DNA of 64,000 bases, from positions 6,644,501 to 6,708,500 of the forward strand of contig OW285190.1 in assembly GCA_935421135.1 (NCBI GenBank), in the 5' to 3' direction. The position numbers and the translations under genes are program-made. This document shows positions 48,201 through 59,500 of the stretch, piece by piece. Numbering within the stretch: position 1 is the stretch's first letter; every line of letters begins with the position of its first letter. Source of the stretch: Bugulina stolonifera. Its lineage: Eukaryota > Bryozoa > Gymnolaemata > Cheilostomatida > Bugulidae. A model generated the notes under the pieces. That model was not told the origin of the DNA and did no database searches. It worked only from the letters and a program-made list of their open reading frames with translations.

Positions 48201-51200
48201 GAAAAAATAATAATGGTAAGATATGAATTGACAACACAGTAATGGTATGGAAGTGTGGTTGACATTCACTTTGTTGTGTGCTTTTCTACCTAGCCACTCA
48301 TTACCGCCACTCAAATCACACTTGGCCATTCATGAACATAGTTCAAACAAGAACAACTTTCACTCTGGGAACTTTTGCATCAAATTCTGAATTGAGTACA
48401 AAATTGAAAAAAACTAGTGATGATTTTATTATTAGATCTTTTGAAGACAGAGCAGCAAAGTTTCGGAACCAGTTGCACAAAATATGTTTTTGTTTTAGAT
48501 TCTTCACTTCACACAAGTCATGATAATAAACACGGTTAAAGCAAATGGTTACGCAGCAAAGCGACGTCTGTGTACTCTAGTAGATGCATGCGTTAATTAC
48601 ATAAATACATATGTCCTAGAGTGGATCAACCAATCAGGAGGCTGGGTATGTTAGATTTACATAATTCTGCATTATTTTGATTATTATTATATTAGTATTA
48701 TTACATGTATTTGTTACATTTAGCAAAAGTTTGCTGCAGTTATTAATTAACTAATTAATTAATTATATATATTAATAAGCAACAAAACAAATGTGTGACG
48801 GTGTCTATCATGATTACATTATCAAGTAGAATGCAAAGGATATATACCTGCTCTATTTCAGCTCAAGATTGCTGATAATTTTAAAGACATCCTCTTTAAG
48901 CGAGAATATGATGTTCCAGCTACAAGTATTCCAGGGTGTCCTAGAAGGGTATCCATAGGTGGTACTGTTTATGAAGATGGGCCGCCACACAATCCACCCA
49001 CAGCAGAAGCAGGTTCTTCACTGGCAGTAGATGCAGGTGCTTCATCGGCAGCAGGAGCAGGTGTTGCCCAGTGTTCTGATCCAACTAACTATGACATCAC
49101 AGTAGCATATATAAAGAAAAAGTAAGCTGCCTTTACTTAGCATCATCTGTTTTTAGCATAGATAAAATCTAGTTTCATTAAGACCTCGTTCTCGAAATAA
49201 ATAAATTTTAGAAAGCAAGTCATGTTCAAACTATTAGCCTATACTTAATATTATTACACTGACCATATTGTGGCTCGAGCACTTTGCAAGGAATTTCCAA
49301 ATATTATTTGAATGGAGAACTACTCAGACAGAGACAGTTTAGTCGAAAATACTTTTAGATTAAATTGCCTCCACCTCTTTACTAGTTTTCAATTGCGTTA
49401 CCTAAGATTTCAAGTAGGAAACTATTCACTAAAAAATCTGGATATGCATTCTCAGGCACATGTGGATCCCAACCTGCTTTAGATGGGCCTTGTATTCTTT
49501 CTTTCTTCTAGCCTTTTCAACCACGATCAGAAAGATTGGAGATTACTTGAAATTATTCCCGAAATAAACATTCGCCTACAACCAAAAAGACATGAAATGG
49601 ATTGGACAGCAATAGTGGATCGACTCCTAGACATAGGTAACTGTGCCGTATAGTGTAAATTTTAGCTCGTGTGGCCTAGACCGGGTGGCCATCTTTTGAT
49701 TTCCATTTGCCTTCCAGGTTTTTTCAAGGCATCGAAAAGACACATATAATGCACAAGGATTTGCAAGCATGTACATGTAATAAAAAATCTGCAACTAAGC
49801 ATTTTTGTATCTAACTTCTACAGCCAAATTTTATTTAACTTCAAGCTGAATAGCATGTTTTGAAGTAATTATACCAGTGGTAGCATATGGTTGTGCTCTG
49901 CATGCACGTGTACTCGAGAATGTATTTGCATATTCCATGCTTGAAGTCCTGTTTGAACTTTCCATCCTGCTTCATTGAAAAAGTTTCTGGATGGGCTCTA
50001 TAAGAAACATGTGCCTTTTACGTCGAAGCACACTTTGGCTGATGAAACCCTATCTACAGTTTAATTAAATACATGTATATTGTATGTATAAGTTGTTACA
50101 TTTTATTACACTTTCCTCAGCAAAGGTATTGTTACCAATGGTTTCTGATAAATATGACAACGTATTTAAAATGTGGGAGCAGGAGGTTGATCGAATGTTG
50201 GACCTTCGATTACTCAAATATAATGTTTGGCAGTTGTATGATATGATGATGTATACATGGCTAAAAGGAGATGGTAAACAAATGACTTGGGAAAGAATTA
50301 TTGTGGTAAGTTACATATACATGTAGATACAGCAAAATAATAATATAAAATGTACGGGGGGTCGATCCAGAAGTCCTTAGCCCGGCGAAGATGAAAATAT
50401 AATAGTTACATACTTTCACTTTTGTTTTTCAATTATAGTCCCCCAATACACTTCTTTCACAGATTCTCCAGCTTCATTAAGCCATTGCAGTAAAAGTCCA
50501 CTTTTTGATCATGTTTGAGGTGGTTGCGTATGCAGGCCGTCCTAATCTTTTAGCGTCTTCAGTGCTGGTTCCCCCTCTTTTCAACTTGGCAACTTAATTT
50601 TTAGCTGTGGCATACTAGGGGCAGCCTCCCCTAAATTAGTCGTCATATCATCATAGATTAATTTGTTAGAGAGGCCTTTCAAATGACGATATTTTATCAC
50701 TGCTCTGTGTTCATTTTTCTCCACTGTGACAGCCAAACTTGTACTGAAGCTAGAGGAATTTTACTGAGTGGCGTCTTGTCTATATTTGGAATGTATGTCT
50801 AAAAATTGCCTATGACACGTCTGGAAAAACTTCACTAGTCTACGGCATGCCCTTCCTGGTTAGGCTAAGGACTTCCGGACCGCCCCTCGTAGAAGTACTA
50901 TTTAACTATTTTCAACAACTGAATTGCATTATTTAGCTATCTCATTTAATGGGTGCCAGAAACGAGGCCAGTGTGAGTTTCATGACTTGGCCTATTAGTG
51001 AAGAAATCAAACTTTAACTACAGGTGTGTTCGACGCCATGAACCCATGACGTTCAAGTCTGGAAATGAAAAAGTTAGCAACAGCGTCATTGTACTACTTG
51101 TGTATTCAATTATTCATCCATATCTAGAACTCAAAGGCGCATACAGAAATTGTACTAGTTTATATGCAGCCGCGTTTAATAACGGAATGCAATGCGAGTC

Positions 51201-52595
51201 ATCAGGTGTGACTAATGCTTGTTCTGAAGGGGACCCCTATTTGTTATACTAAATATGCAAGGCATACCTTGCTGAGCGTAATAGCGAGATGTGTAATACT
51301 GAATTAAGTTTTACTGCTGCACATTGCTATTTATCTATCAAACACGTACAATGTCCGAATACTCCTAATGTCCCTCCGCAGCTTGACCCTACATTAATTA
51401 AATAACAGCTCACATACATTGTAATATTATGTTATCCAATTTAATATCAATGGAATACAATTTTATTACAAACAGCTACTGGAGTTCACTACAGACATGA
51501 TATTCCAGTTGGCTATTCAGAAAGAAGAAGGGTATTTAGAGAGAATATCTGACGTAGCTGAGATCTGTTCTGAGTTCCTCAACCAGTACGCATACGATTG
51601 GATAAAACAAATGGGTCACTGGGTAAGTCATCTGCAGCCAGACAGAAGCTGTGAACCATGTTGTGGTTGATACACAGATTTAATAATAAATAGTATATCG
51701 GCACTACTAGGATTCCAAACCACAATTATTAGTGATGACCTTAACCTAATAAACATGTACATGCCATGCACGTGTTTATTACATTCTAATAAAACTATCC
51801 ATTACAAAATGAATTTAAAGCAAAACCGATTGATTAAAAATCAACACTAAATTCACTTATTAAAGTTTCCTTGCAGTATACTAGTGATTATCAGCTAAAC
51901 ATAAAATAATATAAATATGCTAAAAGAACTTATTGACAATGTGCCTAGCGCTACACCTACTGTACATTTATGTACACCAACAGCTTCACATTCAATTGAT
52001 TGGAAGGTTTCATGTACATGTACATCTAGAATAGTGTTGTTACCACTTTAATGAAAGTCAATTAAATATCTCCATGTATACAAACTCTTCTAATCCGTAT
52101 GATTTAAAAGGCATACAATGGTACATTTAAGCGAAATTTTGATTTACACAAGCAAGTACATTATACTTTATCAAATTATTTCAGGGGAAGATATTGTCAT
52201 CCTCATGGTATATTACACCACATAATGTTCCAAATGAAGCCAAACTAACAAAATCAATAGCAGATCAATTCCGGCTCCAACCTCAATGTGCAGCAAAGTC
52301 AAAAGCACTCTGCGAACTGTCCAAGGTTCAGGAGCAGTACGCAATCTTCACACCACCAGGCTCGACACCGATATATGCACATAATTTTCAAAAAATAAGA
52401 GAGCGAACAGCTCGGGCTCGTCTCCGTAAGAAATACATCAGCAATGCGATTGAAGAGCGAAAGAACGCCTACATCAGATTCCAGGAACAATACGGAGATT
52501 TTAAACCATCTAAACCAGATGTGACAGACCAATATGGAATATGGCTTTCATTCTATGACTTGAACTACGACACACAAGATCATGAAGTGTTCTAA
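45231..52595 (+). CDS. Double Bcl-2-fold protein, gene A (9 exons, complete)
   Basis: Exons: 45231-45307, 47754-47860, 48028-48215, 48499-48645, 48862-49121, 49512-49636, 50121-50305, 51476-51622, 52185-52595; 548 residues. Exons 1-4 form Bcl-2 fold 1: BH4-like TYDVLAALLRHK, BH1 NMNWEKIIM followed by ILHFTQVM, BH2 EWINQSGGW. Exon 5 links the folds (Ala/Gly-rich) and ends with the second BH4-like helix, YDITVAYIKK. Exons 6-9 form fold 2: BH3-position LLPMVSDKYDNVF, BH1 QMTWERIIV, BH2 DWIKQMGHW. The residue count from BH3 to BH1 and the intron directly after the BH2 tryptophan match the animal family. The family controls mitochondrial apoptosis. A charged tail of about 130 residues follows, with no membrane anchor. 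AATAAA lies at 52719. The double fold is unusual; pro- or anti-death function cannot be read from it. Confidence 0.9.
45862..46574 (+). repeat. Solo LTR in intron 1 of gene A
   Basis: 713 bp, from TGTAATGGT to ACCATTACA, flanked by a 4-bp duplication ATAT (45858-45861 and 46575-46578). It carries tgctatataaag and aataaag as in the intact LTRs at 54613 and 59060, but in the opposite orientation and well diverged. Coding-looking frames over it are shadows. Confidence 0.85.
46740..47300 (+). repeat. Second LTR-like relic in intron 1 of gene A
   Basis: Shares cattacata(t/a)a(g/a)agtgaacagt and gggtcggccatta-type blocks with the relic at 16310-17100. Ends are not defined. Confidence 0.45.
50355..50889 (-). 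mobile_element. Truncated mariner element in intron 7 of gene A
   Basis: Terminal repeats share GAAGTCCTTAGCC with a G-rich outer end (CGGGGGGTCGATCC and CGAGGGGCGGTCC). The element is flanked by TA (50353-50354 and 50890-50891). On the minus strand, about 50715-50530 reads as a broken mariner helix-turn-helix region (..YRHLKGLSNKLIYDDM.. then LKRGGTSTEDAKRLGRP) with frameshifts and stops. The catalytic domain is missing. Confidence 0.8.
51165..51372 (-). repeat. MITE-like repeat, copy 3 (inverted), in intron 7 of gene A
   Basis: The complement matches 18528-18785: tattcggacattg, aaatagcaatgtgcagcag and ccttcagaacaagcatta. Its frame on + is not a gene. Confidence 0.6.
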
Positions 52596-52599
52596 TAGA

Positions 52600-53586
52600 T
52601 AAGTAAGAATCTACAGAAATGCAAGTAATAGCCCAATTTGGTGGCAATGCAGTATTCAACTACAAATATTTTAAATTTAAATTTATCTAACATAAGATTG
52701 GATCTATTACAAGTTTCAAATAAAACCTTGATCAACTTAAGTTGTTTTATTATTATTCTGCAATTCGAAGGAGAATTAAAGAATTTATTTTAGTGGCGAA
52801 AAAAAGTAAATGCCAGTTCTCCTTAACCCGCTCAACATGAGGCTCTATAATTACTAATAAAGGATAGAATGTTGCTGTCACTATCACCCTAACAAAAAAT
52901 ACCAAGATGGACTACAAACATTGTATATGTAGTTGAGGTTATAACAGCTCGTGGGTCAGTGACTGTGACATCAGTTTGTAACATGTAAAAAAATTTTTTA
53001 ATACAAGCATGTCTGTTTATGAGTTTAAGATCTGTCGCAGTATGGAAATACTGTGGTGCATATAACTATTATAATCATCATGATCATCCAGCCAAATAAA
53101 TGGTCATAAACTAGATTATTGTACCAAATCTATGCCTCTGCTTATATTATATCAAAGTGGTACTCTGATAAGGTATTAAATTGTGCACAGCTGGCCCAGT
53201 CTTCTTATGCATGCAGTGTACCCTTATTTTGTTATTTTGTATGCACCTCTGTGTAAAACTGTTAATACATATCACATGGTCGTTAAATAGTTAGCTGACT
53301 GCTCATAGGATTTTATAAGAAAAACACTTTTGTTTTCCGTGGCAGATCTAGGAGAGTGATTGTTCACTGCGACAATATTATAATTATAGCACAGTGATGC
53401 ATGGCGATAATGTAAACAATGAATGGCCTCATAGTCAGGAAATTTGACATTCTATAAATTACAATGTACTAAGATTATGTAAAAAAATTGGCTGGCTGGT
53501 GATATATTGAAAAATATTATAGTAATATCATTATAAATAAACAAGAATAATTTTCTGAAAATCTTAAACTTGAGTCCGTAAACGAT
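52600..53586. other. Spacer between the two Bcl-2-like genes
   Basis: Holds the poly(A) signal of gene A and about 1 kb of AT-rich sequence that must include the promoter of gene B. No TATA box at a convincing distance was identified. Confidence 0.5.
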
Positions 53587-56500
53587 ATGGGTAATAAAAT
53601 AGAGAGTGTTAAACCATCAATTCCCAAGCTTCCGAAAGGGTGTGACACATACGATGTAGTTGCTGCATATTTTAGAAAAAGGTATACTTTGTAAAGATAC
53701 TTATCTTATTGATTCTGTGCTAGCTAGGTAAAATTATTGCATTCAACTTCTTACAGTGCAACAGCTTTTTATCTACTGACCTACTCTACAAAGAACAGAC
53801 AGTACCTCTAACTATAAGAATGTATTTACTGTTTCATAGAGTATCGCAGTTCAAATGCCACAACCATGTCCATAGAGCTATATGTACATGCATAACCATG
53901 TGGTGTTAATGTGAAACTAAACTTTGGTTCATGTTCGTAATGTTATTATACACGTACGTGTGTGTACATGTTGTTATACACGTACGTACGTGTACATGTT
54001 ATTATACACGTATGTGTGCGTACATGTTGTTATTCTAACAGCTTTCTCTTAGTCTGAACAGAAGAACCTTTCAAAGTCTATTATACATATAGTTAAAGCT
54101 GAGCTAGTCAGTAGGTGTGTTCTCGACCTCTTGGACGAACCCAGGTCACAAATAACAATTGCAAGATGGCCACCTAACCTAGACCAGAAAGGCTATTGGC
54201 CTGAAATTTTGCTTGGCTGGATAAAACCATTCCTAGCTTTTTCACACGAAAATAAGGAATTTTCTTCTGGCCCAGGCTGGTATGTTCACGACACTGTGAC
54301 TGGTGTGTGCCGGAAATTACTTTTGCAAATTAGCCTTGGTCTGAAGTTTAGGTCAAGAAGACACCTACTTGCACGTTTTAGTGCAATGTGGCTGATAAGT
54401 ATTAGAAGCGAAAAGCGGTGAACCAAAGCAGTTTTATCCCCAATGTGAATTTGGCAGTTTTGCAATTTGGCATAGTCTGTTCTGACTTTAAGTTTCATAG
54501 TTATCTCCCCAGAGGATGTGGTAAACAAATGACACCACAGCTACATGTACATGTGCAAGTGTACCTCTGACGGTGAGGTTAAAGCAAACAGATATTCTGT
54601 GACTGAACATACTGTAATGGTTTCTGTGATTTGGTGCGGTCGTCCTTGGACGACTATCGACCCAGAAATGAAGTGCCTATGAGTGGTAATAGGACTTCGC
54701 ATTACATGAAATATCGAGCGGTCTCAGTAGCCCAAATACTACCAAAGACGACCCATCTGATCTCAAGTCCGACCTTCAGACTATACAATGAAAGAGAGTG
54801 ATCCGACCTAGTAGGCAGTTCGCAAGGCGAATGACCTGGCAAAAGGAAGAGAAAGTCTCTGTATCAAGTATAGATGTGTCTTTATTGAAAGCCAAGTGAA
54901 GACTGAGACAATGAACAGTAAAACAGTGCCCTTTATATAGTATAAGGACTTCCGGCCGACATGACGTCGGGAAAAGACGACGTGTGGTCGTCCGGAAGTT
55001 GCGCAACAAGATGGCCGCCGGAAGCCCGACGGCCGACCCAAAATAGGTCGGGTTCTACAAAAGTTGCTTATAATGGTCCAATTCATGTACAAAATGAATA
55101 TCAATGGATTCTGAGAGGTCGGGCCTCTGTACATGGGTATAAAAGGCATTAAAAGACTTAGATATAATCATACAATCATATATAACAATATAAGAGTAAA
55201 GTACAAGCAGATATATACATGTATGCATGCAATAATGAGTGTCAGATGTAAGATACGACTGGGCGTACCATTACATAGCCCCCTCACACTAGGTCATGGG
55301 TGTCTCTAGTGTCAAGTTAAGAAGGGTACGGTACAGTGTAGATTCTCTGGATACTATATCCAAGTCTGCTTGTACAAGCTGGAGTTGTCGGGGGTGGTTT
55401 AGATGCTGGTTGGCTAGTTCACGAAGAGCTATTTCTCGAGCATAGAGAGGTTCCAGGTGTTGGCGTAGAGTGTCCCCCACCTGTTGACGCTGGCAAGGTA
55501 GTGAATCCGTGGCTTGAGTTCAGCAAGTTGTTGCATGAACGACGGATCCGGAGATGCAGGACGTGTGGCATTCGGCTGAGTTAGTACAGAAGATGCAGGA
55601 GGTGGGGACTGGACGGCAGGAGAGTCTGGAGTGGCTCGGAGTAGGTCCCTGGCAGGTGTATAAGGAGAGCGGTGCGGTGAGACCTCTAGTGTGGGCCTGG
55701 ACTGCAGTAGTTCGATCAGTAGAGTCGGAGAAGCTGTACAAGAAGCTGCACATGAGACCTTGGGTGGAGAGCCTTCGTAGAGAGGGCCTGACTGAGGAGC
55801 AGGCATACTCTTCCTTGGAGCAGGCCTTGTCTTCCAAGAGGGTAGACGTCCGCGTCGGCCAGGGGGGCCGACACTTACTGCGGAGGTACTAGCAGGAGGT
55901 CGCCAGAGAGAAGGTCCAGCAGGAGTGGTAGGCGACGAGGAAGAGGAGGAGGTAGCATCAGAAGGTGCGGAGTCGGGGGTCTGTTCTGGAGATGGGCTGT
56001 GCCGTCTCTTGGGAGGTCGCTTCCTTGTAGAGGAGGAGCTGGGTAAATAAACTGGTTTATTTGTCCCCGACTGTCCGTCCATAGTAGGACGACATGGTAG
56101 AAATGGTGGGGGATCCTTTACGCCCCACCATTCCATGAGGGCCCCATAGCTGGGCCCGTCTGTGAGGAAGAGACGTTTCCCACAGATACTGGATCTCCGA
56201 CTGAAGTGATGGCCTAGAGCATCACGGCTAACTGAGCTGCGTCCGCAGCGACAGTAGAAGCGAGCAAAGTGCTGCCAAATGTGAATGTTCAGTCTCTTGA
56301 GGGTGCCGGAGAAGCCACACTTTGCACATTTGAGGTTAGGTTGGCTCCTTCTAGCCAAGTCGTCTCGGGCTTGTTGAGTGAAGGTACTAATCCATGGCTT
56401 AGTGGCTCCGGAATGCTGGGACGACTCTATGGGCAGCTTGTCAGTGAGTTTGTGCAGCTTAATTGTAGCTAACTTCAGGGTAGAGGTAACAGGAGGTGGA

Positions 56501-59500
56501 GTGGGTGGAGGCGTGCCGTCTGGCGTGAGCGTCTTCCGTAGAGGAGATGCATCTACAACACATAATTCATCTGATGTGTAGCCTCCGCCTTCTAACTCAT
56601 GCTCTTTCCTGTGAGAATGTTCAGGGGAATTCTCCTCTGTCCCGACTGGTCTATGCCGAGTGGGGAGGGAGAGAGAATTCATGCCTGACAGTCCCACAGG
56701 TGTTGACTGTACCTCTAATTCTGATTCGGTCCTTACTGGTAACACTGAGATTTGCTTACCTTCAGCCGTGAAGACAGGCTGGTTGGAGTGATCCATACTA
56801 GAAGGAGTAGCCGTCTCGTCTGCACGAGAATGAGAAAGGATACGAGTGCTGCTATTAACTTCACCAGTGACACGAGGAGTGCAGGAGTTGCCACATGTAG
56901 GGATACATGTGCTTCGGTGAAGTGCTGGACGAGAAAGGACTACTCGTCTGTGAGCTGTCGTATTTATACTAGCCGAGGGCTGAGCAATTGGCTCAATTGT
57001 AGGCAATGCCTCAGGCACATTTTCTTTGTTCGACTCGTCAAATAAGCGCGGGAACACGGCAATAGTTGCCTTCGATTGCTTCTTATCCACTTTAGGGGAC
57101 TTCGAGAGTTCGGCAATCTGTATTTTCGGCTGAAACTGTTCGGCAATGCTAGATTCCGTACAAGAGCGTTTTGCTTTATGTACTTGAACTGCTGGCAGTA
57201 TAGACTGTATCTCCGTCGTTGGGATTATGTCTTGAGGTTCGGCTACGCGACATTTCGCGTCCTCTGGTTCAGGTCGGGCTGTTGAAACTTGAACATTCTT
57301 CGAGAGGTTCAGAGGTAGCTCTCCGGTTTGGTCCAGCACGGTTTGCTCCGTGTCGATCCTCAGGCCGCGGACTTGGACTGTAGTGTCTGGCAGTTCTACA
57401 CACGATAAGTCGTCCGTCGGGGCATACTGAATTTGGGCGGGAATCAATTGCTGATTAGTGTCGGGTCTGGACGTGGCCAGATCCTGTTGATCCTTCTGAG
57501 TTGAGGACAGGTCGGGTTTACCTTGTAAGGTTTGGTCCGACGGGGCGGGACATATGAGTCGTCCTTTCAGCCTTGGGGGGTGATCTGTGGTCACTTCGGA
57601 TGTGTCCGGCTTTGAGTGGGGTCGTTTCTTGCCTGGTGTTGGCCTAGTGGGTTTAGGTTCATCCACTGTGACGGGTGTAGGTGACGCCGTCGGCCTGGAG
57701 TGTGATGGGCTAGTTACCCGTGGGGTTTTCTGTTTGGAGTGGCTACTCTTGACTTTAGGCTTAGTGGGTATAGGTTCTTCCACTAGGACGGGTTCTGATG
57801 TGTCCGTCGGCCTCAGTGGACGACCATTGTGGTTTGGTCCACTCTTCTTGGGTTTGGCCTCAGTAGGAATGGGTTCATCTACTGGGACGGGTTCTGATGT
57901 ATCCGTCGGCCTTTGTGGACGACCATTGTGGTTTGGTCCACTCTTCTTGGGTTTGGCCTCAGTAGGAATGGGTTCATCTACTGGGACGGGTTCTGATGTA
58001 TCCGTCGGCCTTTGTGGACGACCAATGTGGGGTGGTCCACCTTCTCCTTGCTGGGCTCCAGTAGGAATGGGTTCGTCTACTGGGACGAGTTCTAGTGTGT
58101 CCGTCGGCCCGTCATCTGTGCCTTGACATTTCTGTAGGAGGGTATGTAGGGCTTTCCGTAGGAGGTCGGCGGGAAGCTCCTCTTGTGGCTTTGGAGGGTT
58201 GGCCTTGCCACCCTTGTTGCTCTGGAAGGCTGTTCCGGTTTCCAGGGCTTCCTCCATATCATCGGGCTGTAACCATGTATAGTACCAGCGTAGGCCACGG
58301 TCGTGGACTGAGAGGCAGAACTTTTCTACAGCCCACTCTTCCAAAGATGCAGGGGGTGCTCCTTCAAAGGCTGTTGCCATCAGTCTGCGGATGAGAGCTG
58401 CATAGTCTCTGAGTGACGTGTGGGCTGGCTGTTCCAGGGTGGACAGCTTCCATCGGGCTTCTCTGGCAGATAGTCCATACTGTTCCCTCAGTCGGGAAAA
58501 TATCTCTTCGACTGATCGGGGTCGGCCGCATTCTTGTGCGGGCCCGTGTAGGGCGGCTCTAAGCCGTATGAGGCGTGCTCTGTCATTCCAGTTGCAACGC
58601 TCTGCCATAGCAGTGAAGTCTTCTATGAAGAGTTCGACGTCCTCTTGTCCGTTGTAGCTGAGTGTTTTGAGGTCCTGCTCGGCCTGGTACATTACCTGCT
58701 GAAGCAGGTTCCTTATTCGGTCCATGTCGGTAGGGTGTCGGGTAGTGAGTAAAACTGCTTTGGTTTGTTAGGCCGTGTCGGCCTAATGGTCGTACTGAGT
58801 ACCGTCAATCTGTTCTGGATCCGAGGTCGGTCTTTGATTGAAGATCCGGCGTAGGTCGGGCTACATCCAGCGGAACCACGAGAATTATGGGTGCACTTTA
58901 GCGTTTGTCACCTTCTCGTATCCAAGGTTCCCGGGTCCGAGTCCTAAATCGCCGTAGAAGTATTGAAGAATGAGGTCGGCCGGTCACCCGAGTCCGAGGT
59001 CACCTTCCTTCTCTTCGTATCGTAAGAGTACGACCTTAGAATCCCACCGCTGCCACCAATGTAATGGTTTCTGTGATTTGGTGCGGTCGTCCTTGGACGA
59101 CTATCGACCCAGAAATGAAGTGCCTATGAGTGGTAATAGGACTTCGCATTACATGAAAGATCGAGCGGTCTCAGTAGCCCAAATACTACCAAAGACGACC
59201 CATCTGATCTCAAGTCCGACCTTCAGACTATACAATGAAAGAGAGTGATCCGACCTAGTAGGCAGTTCGCAAGGCGAATGACCTGGCAAAAGGAAGAGAA
59301 AGTCTCTGTATCAAGTATAGATGTGTCTTTATTGAAAGCCAAGTGAAGACTGAGACAATGAACAGTAAAACAGTGCCCTTTATATAGTATAAGGACTTCC
59401 GGCCGACATGACGTCGGGAAAAGACGACGTGTGGTCGTCCGGAAGTTGCGCAACAAGATGGCCGCCGGAAGCCCGACGGCCGACCCAAAATAGGTCGGGT

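Noticed and set aside
53587..53604. N-myristoylation signal in gene B (starts MGN)
   Set aside because: Position 6 is Glu, not Ser or Thr, and gene A has Pro there.
54131..54421. 96-residue frame in intron 1 of gene B
   Set aside because: No domain, no splice sites in the right phase and no copy in gene A.
54808..55152. Frames inside the LTRs (and their twins at 59223-59599)
   Set aside because: Identical frames in both LTRs only reflect the repeat; they have no start context or domain.
55554..58657. Plus-strand frames over the giant Gag
   Set aside because: They are shadows of the uninterrupted minus-strand frame.
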